Shown piece after piece: positions 60,443-64,000 of a DNA stretch of 64,000 bases (positions within the stretch are counted from its first letter, which is position 1; each line of letters begins with the position of its first letter). The position numbers and the translations under genes are program-made. The DNA is from Thalassolituus sp. UBA1087 (GTDB lineage: Bacteria > Pseudomonadota > Gammaproteobacteria > Pseudomonadales > Oceanobacteraceae), in NCBI GenBank assembly GCA_002314145.1, contig DCCG01000032.1, forward strand, positions 1 through 64,000, given 5' to 3'. The notes beneath the pieces were generated by a model. That model was not told the origin of the DNA. It worked only from the letters and a program-made list of their open reading frames with translations, and ran no database searches.

Positions 60443-61738
60443 ATGAAAAAGCCCTTTATTATTGCACTGAGTGCACTGCTCAGTTACGGCTCCCTCGCGG
60501 TGCTGCCGGTAACCTCACAGGTGCAGGCAGCTGAAGAGTCTGATTCCGGTGCATCGAACAAACGTGTCCGGCGTTCGCAGACCATGCGTCCGGTTATATA
60601 CAAAAAACTGGATGCTGCCCGGGCACTGGCTGATGAAAAGAAATATGACGAAGCGCTTGATGATCTGAAATCGGTGGAAAAAATCCGTCGTAATTCTTAT
60701 GAACAGGCTATGACCTTTAATATGTACGCTTATGTGTACTTCAATAAAGAAGACTATGCCGGTGCGATTAACGCCTACGAGCAGGTTGTTGCCATTAAGA
60801 ATATCCCGGAAAGCCTGGAGCAGACGACGCTGTACAGTCTGGCTAAGCTGCATCTTATTCAGGAAGACTATCAGGCGTCTCTGAATACTCTGAATAAATG
60901 GTTCGCGATGGTCGAAAAGCCTGGTCCGGAAGCTTATATTCTGCGCGCTCAGATGCAGTTCCAGCTGGAGCAATATTCCAAGGCTCTGCCAGATGTTAAA
61001 CAGGCCATTGCCATGGTGAAAGAGCAGGGCAATCAGCCAAAAGAAAACTGGCTGATGCTGGAACGTGCTGTTTACTACCAGAACAAAGACTTCAAAAGCC
61101 TGGCCCGTTGCCTTCAGGATCTGGCGACGCTTTATCCTAAGCCACAATACTGGACCCAGCTGGCCGCTGTTTACAGTGAACTGAGCAAACCGCTGAAGGA
61201 ACTGTCAACGCTGGAAACCGCTTATGAACAGGGTTATCTGACGCGCGAAAGTGATCTGATTAATCTTGCCTATGCGCTGATGGGCCAGGAAATTCCTTAC
61301 AAAGCCGCCACTGTGCTGGAGAAAGGTCTGCAGGATGACGTGATCAAGCCGACCGCTAAGAATCTGTCAACGCTGGGCGATGCCTGGATGCTGGCCAAAG
61401 AGTATGACAAAGCCATTGTTGCTATGACGAAGGCGGCGGAAGAATCTCAAAAAGGCTCAGATTTCTTCAAACTGGCACAGATTCATACCGAGCGTCAGGA
61501 ATGGAAAGTCGCGCTGGAGAATGTTAATGCGGCGCTGCAGGATAAAGACTTTACCAAAGCGGCCTCCGCTTATGTACTGAAGGGCAATATACTCTTTAAC
61601 CTGAATGATCTGAACCGTGCCAAACAAAGCTTTGCTAAAGCTGAGAAATATCCGGAGACGCAGAAGGCAGCCAGCCAGTGGCTTGCTTATGTGGAAGATG
61701 AACAGAAACGCCGTGAGTACATGGCTTCTGTAAACTGA
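60443..61738 (+). CDS. Tetratricopeptide-repeat periplasmic protein of the TonB system
   Basis: The protein has 431 residues with a signal peptide (ending QVQA-AEES). TPR-like helices cover most of it: YDEALDDLKSVEKI, YAGAINAYEQVVAI, YQASLNTLNKWFAMV, EQYSKALPDVKQAIAM and more. The ATG at 60443 is chosen because GGGAGG lies 5 bp upstream; a GTG two codons earlier has no spacing for it. In Vibrio and Shewanella operons the TPR protein is the last gene and is required for receptor-specific function. Strong terminator at 61763. Confidence 0.9.
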   Translation: MKKPFIIALSALLSYGSLAVLPVTSQVQAAEESDSGASNKRVRRSQTMRPVIYKKLDAARALADEKKYDEALDDLKSVEKIRRNSYEQAMTFNMYAYVYFNKEDYAGAINAYEQVVAIKNIPESLEQTTLYSLAKLHLIQEDYQASLNTLNKWFAMVEKPGPEAYILRAQMQFQLEQYSKALPDVKQAIAMVKEQGNQPKENWLMLERAVYYQNKDFKSLARCLQDLATLYPKPQYWTQLAAVYSELSKPLKELSTLETAYEQGYLTRESDLINLAYALMGQEIPYKAATVLEKGLQDDVIKPTAKNLSTLGDAWMLAKEYDKAIVAMTKAAEESQKGSDFFKLAQIHTERQEWKVALENVNAALQDKDFTKAASAYVLKGNILFNLNDLNRAKQSFAKAEKYPETQKAASQWLAYVEDEQKRREYMASVN

Positions 61739-61762
61739 CCGGTCAGCTGTCAGTGATAAAAA

Positions 61763-61787
61763 ATGCCCGCCAATGCGGGCGTTTTTA
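61763..61787. terminator. Bidirectional terminator between TPR and thioesterase genes
   Basis: A TGCCCGC/GCGGGC(A) stem with a short loop, A-run before and T-run after, between convergent genes. Confidence 0.88.
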
Positions 61788-61821
61788 CATCTGTAGCCGT
61801 AATAACAACAGGCTGCCTGAT

Positions 61822-62316
61822 TTAAGTCCGCTTTTTGGGTGTCCAGGCCCAGATCATTGTGGCTTTTACCGTTTCTGTACCGGTCTCGTCGGTGATCTTA
61901 ACCGGTACCTGAATTTCCCCTTTCTCATTGTCCTTAACATACGCCAGTTGTTCGTCAGTGAAGCTGGCAACCGCTTTCATATCCCCGGATGCGCGCTTCA
62001 GGTATTCCAGCTTCATTGAACGGATCACAATAATACGGTCGTCCGGGACACTCATACCGGTCATAAACCCGGTGGCTGATTCGGCCAATAGCCCCATTGC
62101 AGCGGCATGCACACTGCCAATATGATTCTGCACTTTCTTACGGTTACGCATCACGATAATGCATTCAGTGGGGGTCAGTTTCTCCACCCGGGTGCCGGCA
62201 GTCCCGGCGAACGGAATCACCCGCCCCATTATTTTTGACAGTGCCCAGGGCTGAATCGCGTCAGGCAGGGATGCAACTTTATTGATAACCCGGGTCAGGC
62301 GGTTTGCGGTGGTCAT
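61822..62316 (-). CDS. DUF4442 hotdog-fold thioesterase-like protein
   Basis: The protein has 164 residues. It has the hotdog pattern with NHIGSVHAAAMGLLAESATGFMTG (the central helix) and IIVIRSMKLEYLKRASGDMKAVASF. DUF4442 proteins are probable acyl-CoA thioesterases, though without proven substrates. It is convergent with the TonB operon and divergent from the phosphatase gene (215 bp). ATG at 62316. Confidence 0.82.
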   Translation of the reverse strand: MTTANRLTRVINKVASLPDAIQPWALSKIMGRVIPFAGTAGTRVEKLTPTECIIVMRNRKKVQNHIGSVHAAAMGLLAESATGFMTGMSVPDDRIIVIRSMKLEYLKRASGDMKAVASFTDEQLAYVKDNEKGEIQVPVKITDETGTETVKATMIWAWTPKKRT

Positions 62317-62450
62317 AGACTTCTTCTTATGAGTTTTATGGTCTGGGATCAGTCAGTTCACGGCATTTTCACAACATTGATACCGGGCTGTCTGTGTATG
62401 AGTGTAAAGCAGCTGCCCGGAGATATGCAAAAATCTCTGAGTGATTGTTG

Positions 62451-62468
62451 CTGTCATAAAACAATCAC
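62451..62468 (+). promoter_or_regulatory. PhoB-box-like repeat upstream of the phosphatase gene
   Basis: CTGTCAT-AAAA-CAATCAC matches 16 of 18 positions of the Pho box. The same DNA also forms a perfect 9-bp inverted repeat (GTGATTGTT at 62441-62449 with AACAATCAC at 62460-62468), so an operator of a dimeric regulator is an alternative reading. Confidence 0.45.
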
Positions 62469-62530
62469 AGGTTAGTAACAGCTGCAATGCAGGATGGATG
62501 ACACCACTTTCTCACCAAACGGATTTTACT

Positions 62531-63577
62531 ATGAATTATAAAAAACATATGGCTCTGCCGGTGGCTTTGCTGATTCTCATCGCGACACCTTATTCCTGGG
62601 CTATGTCGGATCTGCCGGAAGACACGCCGGATTCAGGGACGATCGATAAAACCGTACGCTTTATTGCTATTGGCGACATGGGCACCGGCGAAGACGGTCA
62701 ATATAAGGTAGCGGCGGCTATCCGCTCGGTCTGTGATAGCGCCGGCTGTGACTTTGCGATCGGCCTGGGGGATAACGTCTACGAATCCGGCGTGGATGAT
62801 GTTGATGATATTCAGTTCGAAACCAAGTTCGAAGACCCTTATAAGGATCTGAACTTTCCCTTTTATATGACTCTGGGTAACCATGATAACAGCTGGATTT
62901 TTGGCGGTGATGGTCTGGATAATGATCGGGGTGATATTCAGGTTGGCTACCACTATAAAGAGAATCGTCTGAGCGAAAAATGGCAACTACCGGCCCGTTA
63001 TTATGCGTTTAATGCCCCTCTGAACGACAATGAACCACTGATCACTTTTTTATCACTGGATTCGAACCCCTTGGCCGCCGTTGGTGATGGCGATCAGGAT
63101 TACTGGCAATTACCCTATAGAAAAACACAGGCTGAGTGGATCGATGAAACACTCAGCCAATCTCCGGCACCCTGGAAAATTGCGTTTGCGCACCATCCGT
63201 TTATTTCTAATGGCAGGCACGGTAACGCCGGGATCTATGACGGTGTGCCTGGCGCGGGGGGTATTTATTACGACATGCTCAAAGATCATGTTTGTAACAT
63301 CGCGGATGTCATGATTGCCGGGCATGACCACGATCTGCAGTTCCTGAAACCGGTGGATCGCTGTGGTTCTACCTATCATATTGTCTCCGGCGCCGGCGGC
63401 AAGACCCGGGAGCTGAAAGATGCAGACCGCAATGACGCCTACTGGCAGGAAGGTGGGGTACTGGGCTTCTTTCTGATTGATATCAGCGGCGATATCCTGA
63501 CGGCCACCGCTTATACGGTGAATCCGGTCAGTGGAGAATATACTGCTGCTTATACCCGTGCAGTATCGCGCCCATAA
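62531..63577 (+). CDS. Secreted purple-acid-phosphatase-type metallophosphatase
   Basis: The protein has 348 residues with a signal peptide (VALLILIATPYSWA-MS). Dinuclear-metal motifs in order: GDMGTGEDG, GLGDNVYESG, TLGNHDNSW, AFAHHPFISNGRHG and AGHDHDLQFL. It belongs to the tartrate-resistant/purple acid phosphatase class that releases phosphate from esters in the periplasm or outside. The ATG at 62531 gives a normal signal peptide; a longer upstream frame exists. Its site is weak. A second copy of the gene begins 220 bp downstream. Confidence 0.9.
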   Translation: MNYKKHMALPVALLILIATPYSWAMSDLPEDTPDSGTIDKTVRFIAIGDMGTGEDGQYKVAAAIRSVCDSAGCDFAIGLGDNVYESGVDDVDDIQFETKFEDPYKDLNFPFYMTLGNHDNSWIFGGDGLDNDRGDIQVGYHYKENRLSEKWQLPARYYAFNAPLNDNEPLITFLSLDSNPLAAVGDGDQDYWQLPYRKTQAEWIDETLSQSPAPWKIAFAHHPFISNGRHGNAGIYDGVPGAGGIYYDMLKDHVCNIADVMIAGHDHDLQFLKPVDRCGSTYHIVSGAGGKTRELKDADRNDAYWQEGGVLGFFLIDISGDILTATAYTVNPVSGEYTAAYTRAVSRP

Positions 63578-63796
63578 CGCTGCTTTTGCCTGACCATTCG
63601 TCTGGTGTGCTGCCTCGTTATGAGTCCGCACACCGGCTTCTGACAACACTTGACTGTTATCAAACTTGCCGGTGCATAACTGACGACCATGACTCCGGTG
63701 TGAACTTATCAGCTGTCCACAGCATCATAAGCGCACAGTATTGCAAGGTTATAATCAGTAACCGGTGCAGAAGTCTGAAACAGGCAAGGCCCCTTC

Positions 63797-64000
63797 ATGT
63801 ATACAAAAACAATCACCGCATTAATGCTACTCGTTACAGTTCTTGTGGCATCAGCCGCTGACAAACACCTGTTAAATGTAAGTGATAACGCCCATCATCA
63901 TAATGCTATCGATACACTAAGGTTTATCGTGGTAGGGGATACAGGTACCGGAGGCAAAGGTCAGCAACTGGTCGCTGATGCTATCTATCAGGTCTGTCAG
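63797..64000 (+). CDS. Second secreted metallophosphatase, 5' part only (window edge)
   Basis: The first 68 residues are visible and the frame is open to the end of the window. A signal peptide (ITALMLLVTVLVASA-AD) and a His-rich stretch lead to LRFIVVGDTGTGGKGQQLVADAIYQVC, which parallels VRFIAIGDMGTGEDGQYKVAAAIRSVC of the previous gene and holds the first metal Asp. This is therefore a tandem paralogue. The site upstream of ATG is CAAGG-like. A TATAAT at 63750-63755 may be its -10. Confidence 0.75.
   Translation, partial: MYTKTITALMLLVTVLVASAADKHLLNVSDNAHHHNAIDTLRFIVVGDTGTGGKGQQLVADAIYQVCQ

Noticed and set aside
63654..63671. A Pho box before the second phosphatase (CTGTTAT-CAAA-CTTGCCG)
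   Set aside because: Only about 11 of 18 positions match, so it is not distinguishable from chance.

Overview
The window is a stretch of gene-dense bacterial chromosome, probably from a marine gammaproteobacterium of the Oceanospirillales type (Thalassolituus or Oceanobacter-like). This is an inference from gene content: a FadL-type hydrocarbon/fatty-acid porin, a Baeyer-Villiger-type monooxygenase, an aryl-alcohol/aryl-aldehyde dehydrogenase pair under a sigma-54 activator, a Vibrio/Shewanella-type six-gene TonB system, and a DnaE of E. coli length. I see no rRNA, tRNA, CRISPR array, insertion sequence or prophage.

Layout. 1-4.1 kb: an acidic lipoprotein and a cyanophycin-synthetase-like ATP-grasp ligase without its Mur-ligase half. 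4.2-11.6 kb: a PhzF isomerase and an RNA-processing-type metallo-beta-lactamase, divergent from a three-gene unit (AMP/thymidine phosphorylase, PRPP-synthase homologue, phosphoketolase-like enzyme) that looks like a nucleotide-sugar salvage route. 11.7-20.8 kb: mostly minus-strand housekeeping and accessory enzymes (flavin monooxygenase, alkyltransferase-like protein, SDR, GNAT, TatD, AstE/aspartoacylase-like, NifX-like) plus one orphan periplasmic binding protein. 21-29.3 kb: dnaE, then an aldehyde dehydrogenase/alcohol dehydrogenase operon with a clear sigma-54 promoter and a long upstream inverted repeat, followed by its likely AcoR-type activator. 29.3-36 kb: small stress and modification genes (DUF3861, qorB/HxlR pair, VOC, tpm, trmO), FadL and a DUF2333 protein.

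36.5-50.5 kb is the most unusual region: a tightly packed six-gene operon of exported proteins. Five are divergent paralogues that share a short 'L-[ND]-[ED]-x-x-[ML]-[SA]-x-x-x-G-[QE]' motif just after the signal peptide. Between the second and third of them sits a 2741-residue protein with about a dozen C-type-lectin-like domains (several keeping the Ca/sugar-binding EPN and WND motifs), a LamG-like domain, Calx-beta-like repeats and a Cys-rich C-terminal module. I regard it as an uncharacterised surface adhesion or glycan-binding system.

50.5-64 kb: a leucine-rich-repeat lipoprotein, a large TonB-dependent receptor, a beta-helix lipoprotein, a complete DUF3450/TtpC/ExbB/ExbD/TonB/TPR energising operon, a DUF4442 thioesterase, and two tandem secreted metallophosphatases, the second cut by the window edge. 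Direct repeats resembling PhoB boxes (7-4-7 spacing) lie upstream of the receptor, the lipoprotein, the TonB operon and the first phosphatase. This suggests the block is a phosphate-starvation uptake and scavenging regulon for an organophosphate substrate that I cannot identify from sequence.
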